DNA from: JAVBSC01 sp031547305
Lineage (GTDB): Bacteria > Desulfobacterota > Desulfovibrionia > Desulfovibrionales > Desulfovibrionaceae
Assembly: GCA_031547305.1 (NCBI GenBank)
Contig: JAVBSC010000013.1
Span: 1 to 27,036, forward strand
Length of the DNA: 27,036 nt
Direction: 5' to 3'
A program made the translations under genes and the position numbers. The notes below the pieces were generated by a model. That model did not search any database, was not told the DNA's origin, and worked only from the letters and a program-made list of their open reading frames with translations. Shown here in pieces: positions 9,429 to 16,864 of this stretch. How positions within the stretch are numbered: position 1 is the first letter of the stretch; each line of letters opens with the position of its first letter.

Positions 9429-10160
9429 CTACAGCCAGCCGAACCAATCGTGCCAGGACCCCTCGCGCGCGCGCCGGTTGGCTTCGGCTTCGGCCTGCCC
9501 GCGCATGATAAAGGCGGCTTTGGCCTTTTCCACCGCGTGGGCGTGTATTTCCTCCACATCACTGAATTTGTCAATTATCTCGTTATAGCGCAGCAAAGCC
9601 GCTCCGTAACGTTCGGTCCGGAAGAAAAAGTCGCCCACGTAAAGCTCGTGCTCGGCCATCAGGCGCCGGCACTGGGCCATTGGGTCAGCGGCTTTTTCCG
9701 CGTATTCCGATCCGGGGAAACTTTCCCGCAGGCGGGCAAAATACGAGTACGACTCTTCCAGTGCCCCGGTGGGACGGTCAATGGAAGGATAGCTGTTCAA
9801 ATCCGCCATGCCGATGTTGTACAAAACGTATGGAATAGCCTCATGCCGCGGGTGCATGGCCTCGAATTCCTTATAGGCCTCGGCGGCCTGCAGCCATTCC
9901 TCGTCCAGGTAGTGGCAGTCGGCCAGCGACAATTCCGCTTCCAGGGCATAAGGGCTGAACGGGTAGTTGTCTTTTAGCTGGGAATAATACTTTAACGCGG
10001 CCGCGTAGTCTTTATCACGCATGGCGTCGTTGCCGGCGTCAAAAAGATCCTGGGCCGTGTCTTCCGCCGGTGGCAGATAGAAATAGTCGATGATGCCGCA
10101 GCCGGCAATCTGGAGGGATAGCAACAAGACGGCTATGATGTAGAAAGGGCGTTTAAGCAT
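9429..10160 (-). CDS. bamD: Outer-membrane assembly lipoprotein BamD (YfiO family)
   Basis: BamD is the essential TPR lipoprotein of the BAM complex that inserts beta-barrel proteins into the outer membrane. The 243-residue protein has a lipoprotein signal ending in IAG-C21. TPR-like units follow (AQDLFDAGNDAMRDKDYAAALKYY, then YALEAELSLADCHYLDEEWLQAAEAY, then HEAIPYVLYNIGMADL), and a later repeat has the LYVGDFFFRTERYGAALLRYNEII pattern typical of BamD. The start at 10160 overlaps the end of trxB by 8 bp, and the longer frame to 10181 would add only seven residues ahead of the signal peptide. It is last in the trxA-trxB-bamD run. That pairing is unusual functionally but is supported by the overlap. 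Confidence 0.92.
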   Translation of the reverse strand: MLKRPFYIIAVLLLSLQIAGCGIIDYFYLPPAEDTAQDLFDAGNDAMRDKDYAAALKYYSQLKDNYPFSPYALEAELSLADCHYLDEEWLQAAEAYKEFEAMHPRHEAIPYVLYNIGMADLNSYPSIDRPTGALEESYSYFARLRESFPGSEYAEKAADPMAQCRRLMAEHELYVGDFFFRTERYGAALLRYNEIIDKFSDVEEIHAHAVEKAKAAFIMRGQAEAEANRRAREGSWHDWFGWL

Positions 10161-11073
10161 GCGTACTTTCCAGGTAAGCAAACACCGCGTTTGCTGAGGT
10201 TGCGCCGTCGCCGACAGCGGTTACAATCTGGCGGCAGGACTTGGCCCGCGCATCCCCGGCCGCGAAGACGCCGGGCAGGTTGGTGCGCATTTCCGTATCC
10301 GTGACTATAAAACCGCCCTCATCCCTGGTCAGGACTTCGGGCGCAAAATCCGTGTTCGGCACAAAACCGGTGAAAATGAACAGGCCGCTCACCGCGAGTT
10401 TGGATTTTTCTCCGGTGTCCGTACGGGTAAGGGTAATGCCTTCCAGGCCGTCCAGGCCATGCAGGCCTGAAACAACACTGTGCAGATGCTGCACCACATT
10501 GGGCACCTTGCCGAATTTTTCCTGGACAATCCGGTCCGCCCGGAAAGCCCCGCGCCGATGGATAAGGTGCACTTCCTTGACCAGCTTGGCCAGGTACATG
10601 GCTTCTTCAAGGGCGGAATTGCCGCCCCCGACCACGCCAATCACCTGGCCGCGGAAGAAGTTGCCGTCGCACAGCGCGCAATGTGAAAGACCTTTGCCCA
10701 GGTAGCGGTTTTCCTCCGGCAGGCCCAGCTTGCGGTACTGCACGCCGGAACAGACAATCACCGCCCTGGCTTCCAGCCATTCCTCACCAACCCGCACGCG
10801 GTTTTTGCCGGGCGTGTGCTCAAAGGCCGTGACCGCGTCCGTATAGCGATCAAATACATAATCGCCAAGCTGGGCGGCCATGGCGTCCGCCAGGGCATAG
10901 CCTTTGACCTTGGGAAGTCCCGGATAGTTTTCTATTTCATCCGTCAACAGAAGCAGACCACCGGGAGAAACCTTTTCCACCAGGGCGAAGTTCAGCCCAA
11001 ATCGGGCCAGATACAGCGAGGCGGCCAGACCGGCCGGGCCGCCTCCTATAACCAGGGCATCATATTGTTTCAT
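10153..11073 (-). CDS. trxB: Thioredoxin reductase, FAD-dependent
   Basis: It passes electrons from NAD(P)H through FAD and a redox disulfide to thioredoxin. The 306-residue length is typical of low-molecular-weight reductases. Visible motifs are FAD-binding GGGPAGLAAS (10-19), the redox-active pair in HCALCDG (C132 and C135), nucleotide-binding VVGGGNSALEEA (147-158), and the C-terminal FAD motif FAAGDARAK with a following QIVTAVGDGATSA. HRRGAFRA (172-179) is the segment where NADPH-using enzymes carry HRRxxxRA, so NADPH is the likely donor. The reductase starts 2 bp after the trxA stop and overlaps bamD at its end. Confidence 0.95.
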   Translation of the reverse strand: MKQYDALVIGGGPAGLAASLYLARFGLNFALVEKVSPGGLLLLTDEIENYPGLPKVKGYALADAMAAQLGDYVFDRYTDAVTAFEHTPGKNRVRVGEEWLEARAVIVCSGVQYRKLGLPEENRYLGKGLSHCALCDGNFFRGQVIGVVGGGNSALEEAMYLAKLVKEVHLIHRRGAFRADRIVQEKFGKVPNVVQHLHSVVSGLHGLDGLEGITLTRTDTGEKSKLAVSGLFIFTGFVPNTDFAPEVLTRDEGGFIVTDTEMRTNLPGVFAAGDARAKSCRQIVTAVGDGATSANAVFAYLESTHA

Positions 11074-11075
11074 GT

Positions 11076-11399
11076 CTAGGATAGCGCCTTTTGGGTAAGC
11101 ATGTCCTTAAGGTTGCTCTTGGCCACCGCCCCGGTAATCTGATCCACGACCTGGCCGTTCTTGAACAGGATAAGCGTGGGAATGGCCCGAATGGCGTATT
11201 TGCCGGGGGTGGCGGGGCTTTCGTCAACATTGAATTTCATTATTTTAACTTTGCCCGCGAACTCGGCGCTGAGCTCATCAATAACCGGCGCCAAAGCACG
11301 GCATGGACCACACCAGGGCGCCCAAAAATCCACCAGCACAGGCAACTCGGATTTAAGCACCAACTGTTCAAAATCGCTATCTTTTACTTCGGCGGCCAT
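11076..11399 (-). CDS. trxA: Thioredoxin
   Basis: A 107-residue cytoplasmic thioredoxin, a general protein disulfide reductant. It has the canonical active site in DFWAPWCGPCRALAPV (WCGPC), the conserved KFNVDESPATPGKYAIRAIPTLILFKNG region with the cis-proline in IPT, and the usual length. GGAG lies 6 nt before the ATG. It is first in a run with its cognate reductase 2 bp downstream and has a strong promoter 48-76 bp upstream of the start codon. Confidence 0.97.
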   Translation of the reverse strand: MAAEVKDSDFEQLVLKSELPVLVDFWAPWCGPCRALAPVIDELSAEFAGKVKIMKFNVDESPATPGKYAIRAIPTLILFKNGQVVDQITGAVAKSNLKDMLTQKALS

Positions 11400-11446
11400 G
11401 TTATTCTCCTTAAGTAAGATATTAAATCGCCAGAATACATCGTTTA

Positions 11447-11475
11447 AAAATAGTAGCCTGGAGAGGCGGTGTCAA
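11447..11475 (-). promoter_or_regulatory. Sigma70-type promoter of trxA-trxB-bamD
   Basis: On the minus strand there is a perfect -35 box TTGACA (11475-11470), a 17-nt spacer, and TATTTT (11452-11447). It is well placed for a ~40-nt leader before trxA and makes these three genes separable from the upstream tsaD-fbp run. Confidence 0.75.
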
Positions 11476-11508
11476 GTGACGCTCACCCTCTATTTAAACA
11501 AGCTCCGG

Positions 11509-12582
11509 CTAATCCTGCCCCAGGGCGTCTTCCGGAATTTTCTGCCCCCTGGGTACGGACCGGAAGTCCAGCTCGTGTCTTTGCCCGAGCCCGGCCAGGA
11601 GCCATCCGGCATAGGCGATCATGGCCGCGTTGTCCGTGCACAAATCCGGCTCCGGCAAAAGCAGGGGCAGCCCGCGCGCATCCGCCAGCGTGCGTATGCC
11701 TTGCCGCACAAAAGAATTGGCCGCCACGCCCCCGGCCAGAATCAGGGCTTTTATTCCCGCCTGTTTTTTTAAGGCGCGTTCCAGCTTCAGTCTTAAGGTT
11801 TCCGCCACAGCCAGGGTAAAGGAAGCGCAAACATCCGCCAAATCCTGGCCGGCTTTATCCGCCGGTAAAATAAGATCTCCCGGCTGAACCAACTGTTTTG
11901 CGGACAGATCCGGCCGGCCGGCCGCTAACTGGACCGCCGCGGTCTTCAGGCCGCTGAAGCTGAAGTCCAGGTTGTCGTTATCCAGGTACGGCCTGGGAAA
12001 AAGCCGGATATCCGCCACTCCCTTACTGGCCAGTTCGTCAATTTGCCGACCGGCCGGATACGGCAGGCCTAGCGCTTTGCCGAATTTGTCAAAAGCCTCC
12101 CCCGCCGCGTCGTCTATGCTCCGCCCCAGCAGGGTGAAAGAGCGCGGCCCGTCCATCCGGTAAATGTGGGTATGCCCGCCGGACACCAGAAGGCCCAGGG
12201 CCGGAAAAAGCAAATCCCCCCCCAGGCCGGCGGCCAGAAGATGAGCGTGCAGATGGTTCACAGCCAGGATGCGCGCCCCGCAACTTAAAGCCAGCGCCTT
12301 GGCAAAAGACACTCCCACCAGCAGGCTGCCCAGAAGTCCCGGCCCGCGCGCCACCGCCACATAATCCAAATCCCCGGCCTTCAGCCCGGTCTGGCGGCAA
12401 AGCAAGTCATAAAGCGGCCCAATGCAGCGGGCATGCTCGCGGGAAGCCAACTCCGGCACCACTCCGCCGAACAGGGCATGTAAATCCGTCTGGGACCGCA
12501 ACACCTGTGCGCTTAACCTGCCGTCGCACACCAGGGCCAAGGCGGTTTCATCGCAGGAACTTTCTATGCCCAGGCAAAGCAA
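11509..12582 (-). CDS. tsaD: TsaD, tRNA threonylcarbamoyltransferase catalytic subunit
   Basis: TsaD transfers the threonylcarbamoyl group to A37 of ANN-decoding tRNAs (t6A synthesis), working with TsaB and TsaE. The 357-residue protein starts with the family's LGIESSCDETALAL. It holds the metal ligands H110 and H114 in NHLHAH, LGLLVSGGHTHIY near 129-141, SIDDAAGEAFDKFGKALGLPYPGG-like residues near 155-178, and LAGGVAANS with the final metal ligand D317 in CTDNAAMIAY. The start codon is TTG at 12582: an in-frame TGA lies just upstream and no ATG gives a full N-terminus. The gap to fbp is 24 bp. A GATGAG stretch 8 nt before the TTG may serve as the ribosome-binding site. Confidence 0.95.
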   Translation of the reverse strand: MLCLGIESSCDETALALVCDGRLSAQVLRSQTDLHALFGGVVPELASREHARCIGPLYDLLCRQTGLKAGDLDYVAVARGPGLLGSLLVGVSFAKALALSCGARILAVNHLHAHLLAAGLGGDLLFPALGLLVSGGHTHIYRMDGPRSFTLLGRSIDDAAGEAFDKFGKALGLPYPAGRQIDELASKGVADIRLFPRPYLDNDNLDFSFSGLKTAAVQLAAGRPDLSAKQLVQPGDLILPADKAGQDLADVCASFTLAVAETLRLKLERALKKQAGIKALILAGGVAANSFVRQGIRTLADARGLPLLLPEPDLCTDNAAMIAYAGWLLAGLGQRHELDFRSVPRGQKIPEDALGQD

Positions 12583-12606
12583 GGTCTTGACTCATCCACA
12601 AAAGAA

Positions 12607-13611
12607 CTAATTGGCGTAAAAGCCAATGGCGTCCTGAACATCAAGTTTGGATCCTATGAACAGGGGCACGCGTTGGTGCAGAAAATCCGGCTGGATTTCC
12701 AAAACCCTTTTTGTGCCGGTGGAAGAAGCCCCCCCGGCCTGCTCCGCCACAAAGGACAACGGCGAAGCTTCGCACAAAAGCCGCAGCTTGCCCTGCGGCG
12801 CGCCCGGCATGCGATAATCCGGCGGGTACATAAAAATTCCGCCATACAGCAGGGTGCGGTGAAAATCCGCCACCATGGAGCCCACGTATCGCGCTGAATA
12901 GGGCTTTCCACGCGCGTTGTCGCTACCCTTAAAATGGTCGACAATCCGCTTGGTCGGATCGTCCCAGAAGGCGCTGTTGCCTTCATTTACGGAATAGACT
13001 TTGCCGCGCTCCGGGATGCGGATATTCGGGTGGGACAAAAGAAACTCGCCCACCGTGGGGTCCAGGGTAAAGCCGTGCACGCCGTGCCCGGTTGTGTAGA
13101 CCATCATGGCCGAGGGGCCGTACAGGAAATAACCGGCCGCGACTTGTTCCGTGCCCGCCTGAAGGACGTCTTCCATTCCAGGATCGCACGCCGGGGACGG
13201 CTTGCGCCGCAAAATGGAAAAAATGGTCCCCACGTTGATGTTCACGTCAATGTTGCTGGAACCATCCAGAGGGTCGAAAATAAGGATATAGTCCCCTTTG
13301 GTGAAACGCTCCGGAATGGTGATGACGTCCGCGTTTTCCTCGGAGGCGATCAGGCAGAGCGCCCCGCTGCGCTCCATGCGGTGAATGAGGATGCGGTTGG
13401 CGAATTCATCCAGCTTCTGAACTTTTTCGCCCTGCACGTTTATTTCGCCGGTGCCGCCAAGCACGTCCAACAGCCCGGCTTTATTCACACTGCGGTAAAT
13501 CAGTTTAGCCGCCAGAATCAAATCGTAGAGCAATTGGGTGAAGGTGCCTGTGGCCGCCGGGGATTTTTTCTGATGCAGCAAAAGATGCTCAGTCACGGTA
13601 ACCTGGGACAT
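12607..13611 (-). CDS. fbp: Fructose-1,6-bisphosphatase, class I
   Basis: It hydrolyses fructose-1,6-bisphosphate to fructose-6-phosphate, the committed step of gluconeogenesis, with Mg2+ ions. The 334 residues match the class I length. Motifs are IASEEN with metal ligands near E91-E92, the hallmark FDPLDGSSNIDVN at 112-124, the substrate-binding RYVGSMVADFHR at 241-252, and LLCEASPLSF with E281. AAGGAGGT, a perfect Shine-Dalgarno, lies 4 nt before the ATG, suggesting strong translation. It lies 34 bp after the lipoprotein gene and 24 bp before tsaD. With gpmI, the PEP-synthase-like gene and the carboxylase it makes the window rich in gluconeogenic functions. Confidence 0.97.
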   Translation of the reverse strand: MSQVTVTEHLLLHQKKSPAATGTFTQLLYDLILAAKLIYRSVNKAGLLDVLGGTGEINVQGEKVQKLDEFANRILIHRMERSGALCLIASEENADVITIPERFTKGDYILIFDPLDGSSNIDVNINVGTIFSILRRKPSPACDPGMEDVLQAGTEQVAAGYFLYGPSAMMVYTTGHGVHGFTLDPTVGEFLLSHPNIRIPERGKVYSVNEGNSAFWDDPTKRIVDHFKGSDNARGKPYSARYVGSMVADFHRTLLYGGIFMYPPDYRMPGAPQGKLRLLCEASPLSFVAEQAGGASSTGTKRVLEIQPDFLHQRVPLFIGSKLDVQDAIGFYAN

Positions 13612-13645
13612 GCGGACCTCCTTGGGTATCCTTCAAAAAGCCTGA

Positions 13646-14647
13646 TCATTCCTCGATCGGTTCAGGCGCCTTGCCGCCTTCCTTGATCGGGCCGGGGGGC
13701 AGATCCGGGTCCACGTTGGGGGTGCCGACATTGCCCACCTCGCCTTCCAGCAAAGTGCCGTCGCCCGTCATGCGCATGGGCGGCGCATCCAGCAGCGTGC
13801 TGGAAGACGGCGCGGCCAGGGCCTCCGCGTTTTCAAGCACCTCAAGCTGCTCCGGGCGCTCCGGAAACTTGCCGGAGCTGGGCACCGCGTAAACGAGCGG
13901 CAGATTGCCAAGGTACTTCACAAACCAGTAAAAAGACCCAGCGGCATTGCTTACGGTGCCCGTGACACTGCCGGCGGTAAGCTTGGCCCAATCCGCGGCG
14001 GCCACCGGCGTGGAGCCGGCGTCATAAATGCCGGGCCAGAGCAGAACGCCGGGGGTGGCGACCATAAAAATGCCCGGCTGCGGCGATTTGGCCATAAGCG
14101 GACGGATATCGAAATGCGCTATGATGACGCCCTTAAATTCGGCGCCGTTGTATACCGGCTTGCCCAGGTAGATTTCCGGCCCCAAAGGGCTTTCCTGTAT
14201 GTAGGCCCGCAATTCCGCGGGGCGCTGATTTTTGGGGACTTCCAGCAGCGGCGAGGCGTCAAATTCCTTCAGGCTGTATTCCGGCTGCCGGGCTATGATG
14301 CGCCCTTCCGCGTCCACCATGGCCAGCCCGGAAATCCATGGGTACTGCTTGAGCATTTTGCCCACCCAGGCCTGGTCCGGTTTGATGTCGCTGTTTTCCA
14401 TGCTCCGGGCCAGGGCGCGCAGTTGGTTATCCACAGTGGCCACGGCCGCTCCGAGGCAGACTTCGTAATCCGTGCATCCGCCCAGATCTTCCATATCCAG
14501 AGTGGCCGGCGTGTTCAGGTATTCCCTGTAATAACCCTTGGTGTCTTTCCAGAGGTTCTTTACGGTCTGGTTGGACGTGCACCCGGACAAAACCATAAGA
14601 AGGCTGAGGCACATAATTAAAGAAACTACATAAAAAAAACGTCGCAC
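13646..14647 (-). CDS. Lipoprotein with Cache/PAS-like sensor fold, no output domain
   Basis: A 333-residue exported protein of unknown function. The signal peptide ends in VLSG-C23, a lipobox, so it should be lipid-anchored facing the periplasm. Residues ~65-185 look like an extracytoplasmic Cache (PAS-like) domain: a long helix (DNQLRALARSMEN), then WISGLAMVDAEGRIIARQPE, then YLGKPVYNGAEFKGVIIAHFDIRPL, the beta-hairpin pattern of such sensors. Residues ~190-256 may be a second, smaller PAS-like unit (GIFMVATPGVLLWPG to LPLVYAVPS). A proline- and acid-rich tail follows (~260-333). There is no transmembrane helix past the lipobox and no kinase, cyclase or methyl-accepting domain. GTG is the start, with AGGAG 6 nt upstream. 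The Cache assignment is from pattern only. Confidence 0.75.
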   Translation of the reverse strand: MRRFFYVVSLIMCLSLLMVLSGCTSNQTVKNLWKDTKGYYREYLNTPATLDMEDLGGCTDYEVCLGAAVATVDNQLRALARSMENSDIKPDQAWVGKMLKQYPWISGLAMVDAEGRIIARQPEYSLKEFDASPLLEVPKNQRPAELRAYIQESPLGPEIYLGKPVYNGAEFKGVIIAHFDIRPLMAKSPQPGIFMVATPGVLLWPGIYDAGSTPVAAADWAKLTAGSVTGTVSNAAGSFYWFVKYLGNLPLVYAVPSSGKFPERPEQLEVLENAEALAAPSSSTLLDAPPMRMTGDGTLLEGEVGNVGTPNVDPDLPPGPIKEGGKAPEPIEE

Positions 14648-14704
14648 AGGCTGCTCCTGCTTTACGAGAAATGATTATTTGGCGGGATTATGTATGCGTC
14701 CCGG

Positions 14705-15604
14705 TCAGATTCTGGCCTTGGCCTCCAGGCGTTGGGCCAAAGATTCCAGAACATCCAAAAGACGGTTTTTACCGGTCGCGGCCCGAAGATCGTCCTCGGC
14801 TTCAGAGGCGGCCTCTTCCACAGGGTTGGACATCAGGGCCCTGAGCTCTTCCATGCGGGCGGCCAGGTTTTTTTCTTCCGCCTTGGAGGAGGCGGCATTG
14901 GCTTTAAGTTCCGCGTAAATAGCCAGCGCGCCGGCGTAATCGCCCTGCTCCGCCAGCACTTCAGCCATGGAGCGGGTTTTCAGAGAAAAAGCCTCCTCCC
15001 CATCTCCCTCGTCTTCCTCATAAAACCCCGCACCCGCTGGCCCATAAGGTTCCGGGCCCGCGGCGAATTCAGGCTCCGGAAGATGCGGCGGCTCATCCGC
15101 CTTTAAAAAGACGGCTTTTTCGCGGACGCTTTCGGCCAGGGATTCTTCCGGCCGGGGCGCGGACAGAACAGGGGCTGGCACAGCCGGCGCGCCATCTTGT
15201 AAAATAGACTGCAAACCTTGCTGGATTACCGCATTCCAGGACAGGCGGCGCCCGTCGAGGCCGGCGGCCAGAAAACGCAGAGCCAGTGCGGCGTCCGCCG
15301 TTTCCGGCGTCTGGGCAAGGCGCGTGCTCCAGGCGGACCAGAATCCCTGGTAGGCGCCCAGCAGTTTTCCGATCGAGTCCACTTCCGGCAGCAACTCGGC
15401 CTCGCGTCCGGTCTGGTGCAGCAAATCCACAAGCAGAAGCCGGGCTTCAATATGGTCCGGATGTCTGGCAAGGCCTTGGCGCAGGGTGGCTATGGCCGCT
15501 TCAGGCTGGCTGTCGCCGGCCTCAAGGCGGGCCAGGGGGAAAAACACCTTGGAGTTGGGCTCCAGCTCCAGAACTTCCCTGTACCATTCAATTTTTTGCT
15601 TCAT
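14705..15604 (-). CDS. TPR-repeat protein
   Basis: A 299-residue protein, probably cytoplasmic since no signal peptide is visible. The N-terminal ~110 residues form TPR-like helices (IEWYREVLELEPNSKVFFPLARLE, then AAIATLRQGLARHPDHIEARLLLVDLL). A central stretch (~130-205) is proline- and acid-rich and likely disordered. A final TPR-like pair (TRSMAEVLAEQGDYAGALAIYAEL) and a charged helical tail follow. TPR proteins are protein-binding scaffolds; the partner is unknown. The ATG at 15604 overlaps the end of the ftsB-like gene by 17 bp and has GGAG 9 nt upstream. Because of the overlap and the division gene next to it, a role linked to the envelope or division is possible but only inferred. Confidence 0.8.
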   Translation of the reverse strand: MKQKIEWYREVLELEPNSKVFFPLARLEAGDSQPEAAIATLRQGLARHPDHIEARLLLVDLLHQTGREAELLPEVDSIGKLLGAYQGFWSAWSTRLAQTPETADAALALRFLAAGLDGRRLSWNAVIQQGLQSILQDGAPAVPAPVLSAPRPEESLAESVREKAVFLKADEPPHLPEPEFAAGPEPYGPAGAGFYEEDEGDGEEAFSLKTRSMAEVLAEQGDYAGALAIYAELKANAASSKAEEKNLAARMEELRALMSNPVEEAASEAEDDLRAATGKNRLLDVLESLAQRLEAKARI

Positions 15605-15905
15605 CCGACTCGGCTCCAGCTTTGGGATCTTCCGGGAAGATATACAATATCTCATTGTCCCGTACAAAATTAAGGCGCTTGCGGATCATCTTTTCTATGT
15701 ATTTTTCATCGCTTTGTAATAATCTTATTTCCCTGCTCAAAGCAACATTTTGTTCGTCCAGGGATTTTACGCGGTAATCAAGGGCCAGGCACTGTTCCTT
15801 AAGGGCGCGGTAAGCCATGATGCCCTGGTCCCCCCAGACCAGCGCCCCCAGCAAGGCCACATTCAAAACCAGCGACAGCCCGAACAACACTTTATGCCAG
15901 AGCAT
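15588..15905 (-). CDS. ftsB: FtsB/DivIC-type septum formation protein
   Basis: A 105-residue bitopic membrane protein of the FtsB/DivIC family, a small divisome part that links FtsL and FtsQ and helps activate septal peptidoglycan synthesis. A short cytoplasmic start (MLWHK) precedes a membrane segment at about residues 6-24. A coiled coil (~32-66, RALKEQCLALDYRVKSLDEQ) and the family's C-terminal part (YIEKMIRKRLNFVRDNEILYIF) follow. The last part matches the E/K-x-x-A/I-R-x-x-L-x-x-V-x-x-x-E-x-x-Y pattern of the family. Start and stop are tightly packed: 1 bp after the previous gene and a 17-bp overlap with the TPR gene. Related small coiled-coil proteins cannot be fully excluded. Confidence 0.85.
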   Translation of the reverse strand: MLWHKVLFGLSLVLNVALLGALVWGDQGIMAYRALKEQCLALDYRVKSLDEQNVALSREIRLLQSDEKYIEKMIRKRLNFVRDNEILYIFPEDPKAGAESDEAKN

Positions 15906-15906
15906 C

Positions 15907-16179
15907 TTATTGCAACCTTGCGCCGGGAAGCTTGCGTTTGGGCCGAAGATGAAGGTTCTCGGCCAACTCTGAAAGAAAATTGGCCGTGGCCCTTTCTATG
16001 CGCAACACGTCCGCTTCGCTGACTTCAACATCTTCCAGGTGCGCGAGAACTTTCTTAAGGGCCGGGAATTCGTTCAGCAATCCTTGCCCGGCGGGTACAA
16101 GCACAAGATCTTCTTCCAGATCCAGAATGGTCTGCAGGCAGCTGCGCAAACGGCAGTGCATTTCAGACTCATAATACAT
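15907..16179 (-). CDS. Hypothetical 90-aa protein between pgsA and ftsB
   Basis: A 90-residue soluble, mostly helical protein with no family I recognise. It starts YYESEMHCRLRSCLQTIL, has an acidic leucine-rich middle (DLEEDLVLVPAGQGLLNEF), then KKVLAHLEDVEVSEADVLRIER and ends in a basic tail (LRPKRKLPG). The ATG at 16179 has AGGAAGG 9 nt upstream. A farther in-frame ATG at 16209 would overlap pgsA by 11 bp and lacks such a signal, though it remains possible. The stop is one base before the ftsB-like start, so the two are coupled. Its position between a phospholipid synthesis gene and a division gene is the only functional hint. Confidence 0.75.
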   Translation of the reverse strand: MYYESEMHCRLRSCLQTILDLEEDLVLVPAGQGLLNEFPALKKVLAHLEDVEVSEADVLRIERATANFLSELAENLHLRPKRKLPGARLQ

Positions 16180-16198
16180 CAGCCCAAGCCTTCCTGAA

Positions 16199-16771
16199 TT
16201 AAAGTTCATTCGTATTGCCGCGCCTGGCGGACCATCCCAGGTAATAAGCGCGCAAATAATTGACCCCAGAAAATACCGTCAGGGCCAGAGCGATGTAAAG
16301 CAAAAAAAACCCCAGGGGAACCGGATCCAGGCCAAACCACGGGTAGTGCAGAATCAGCGGGCCAAGGGCGAGCATCTGAAGAATGGTTTTGAACTTGCCG
16401 TATTTATCCGCGGCGATCACCACCCCCTCATCCACGGCTATGGCCCGCAGTCCGGTAATCATAAGTTCGCGGCAGATGATCACTATGGCAATCCAGGCCG
16501 GCAGCCAGTCAAGCTGCACCAGCATGATCATGGCCGAGGATATAAGCACCTTGTCCGCCAGAGGATCCAGAAATTTTCCGAAACTGGTCACCTGATTGCT
16601 CTGCCGGGCCAGGTGTCCGTCCAGAAGATCCGAAATGCAGGCCACAAAAAAAATGACAACCGCGGCCAAACAAGCGAGCTTGCCGGGAAAATACAGCAGA
16701 ACGATTATCGGCAGGGCCAGCATGATGCGGCCCAAGGTGATTTGATTGGGCAAATTGAACATCCGGGACAT
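16199..16771 (-). CDS. pgsA: CDP-diacylglycerol-glycerol-3-phosphate 3-phosphatidyltransferase
   Basis: An inner-membrane enzyme that makes phosphatidylglycerol phosphate from CDP-diacylglycerol and glycerol-3-phosphate, the first step to phosphatidylglycerol and cardiolipin. The CDP-alcohol phosphotransferase signature D-x2-D-G-x2-A-R-x8-G-x3-D-x3-D is complete: D48, D51-G52, A55-R56, G65, D69 and D73. Four to five hydrophobic segments surround it, and CRELMITGLRAIAVDEGVVIAADKYGKFKT is typical of PgsA rather than of related synthases. At 190 residues it is of normal length. A second in-frame ATG nine bases downstream is an alternative start. Confidence 0.95.
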   Translation of the reverse strand: MSRMFNLPNQITLGRIMLALPIIVLLYFPGKLACLAAVVIFFVACISDLLDGHLARQSNQVTSFGKFLDPLADKVLISSAMIMLVQLDWLPAWIAIVIICRELMITGLRAIAVDEGVVIAADKYGKFKTILQMLALGPLILHYPWFGLDPVPLGFFLLYIALALTVFSGVNYLRAYYLGWSARRGNTNEL

Positions 16772-16818
16772 AAAACCGCCAGGAATATATTCTTAAAAAG
16801 ACTCTGAAAATAAAAAGC

Positions 16819-16847
16819 ATTTTATTCCACAAGCGCCGTTTAGGCAA
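16819..16847 (-). promoter_or_regulatory. Candidate promoter of pgsA
   Basis: In the 93-bp gap after mrp, the minus strand shows TTGCCT (16847-16842), a 17-nt spacer and TAAAAT (16824-16819). This would start transcription about 40 nt before pgsA. Confidence 0.5.
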
Positions 16848-16864
16848 CGGATAAATAACCCCGT

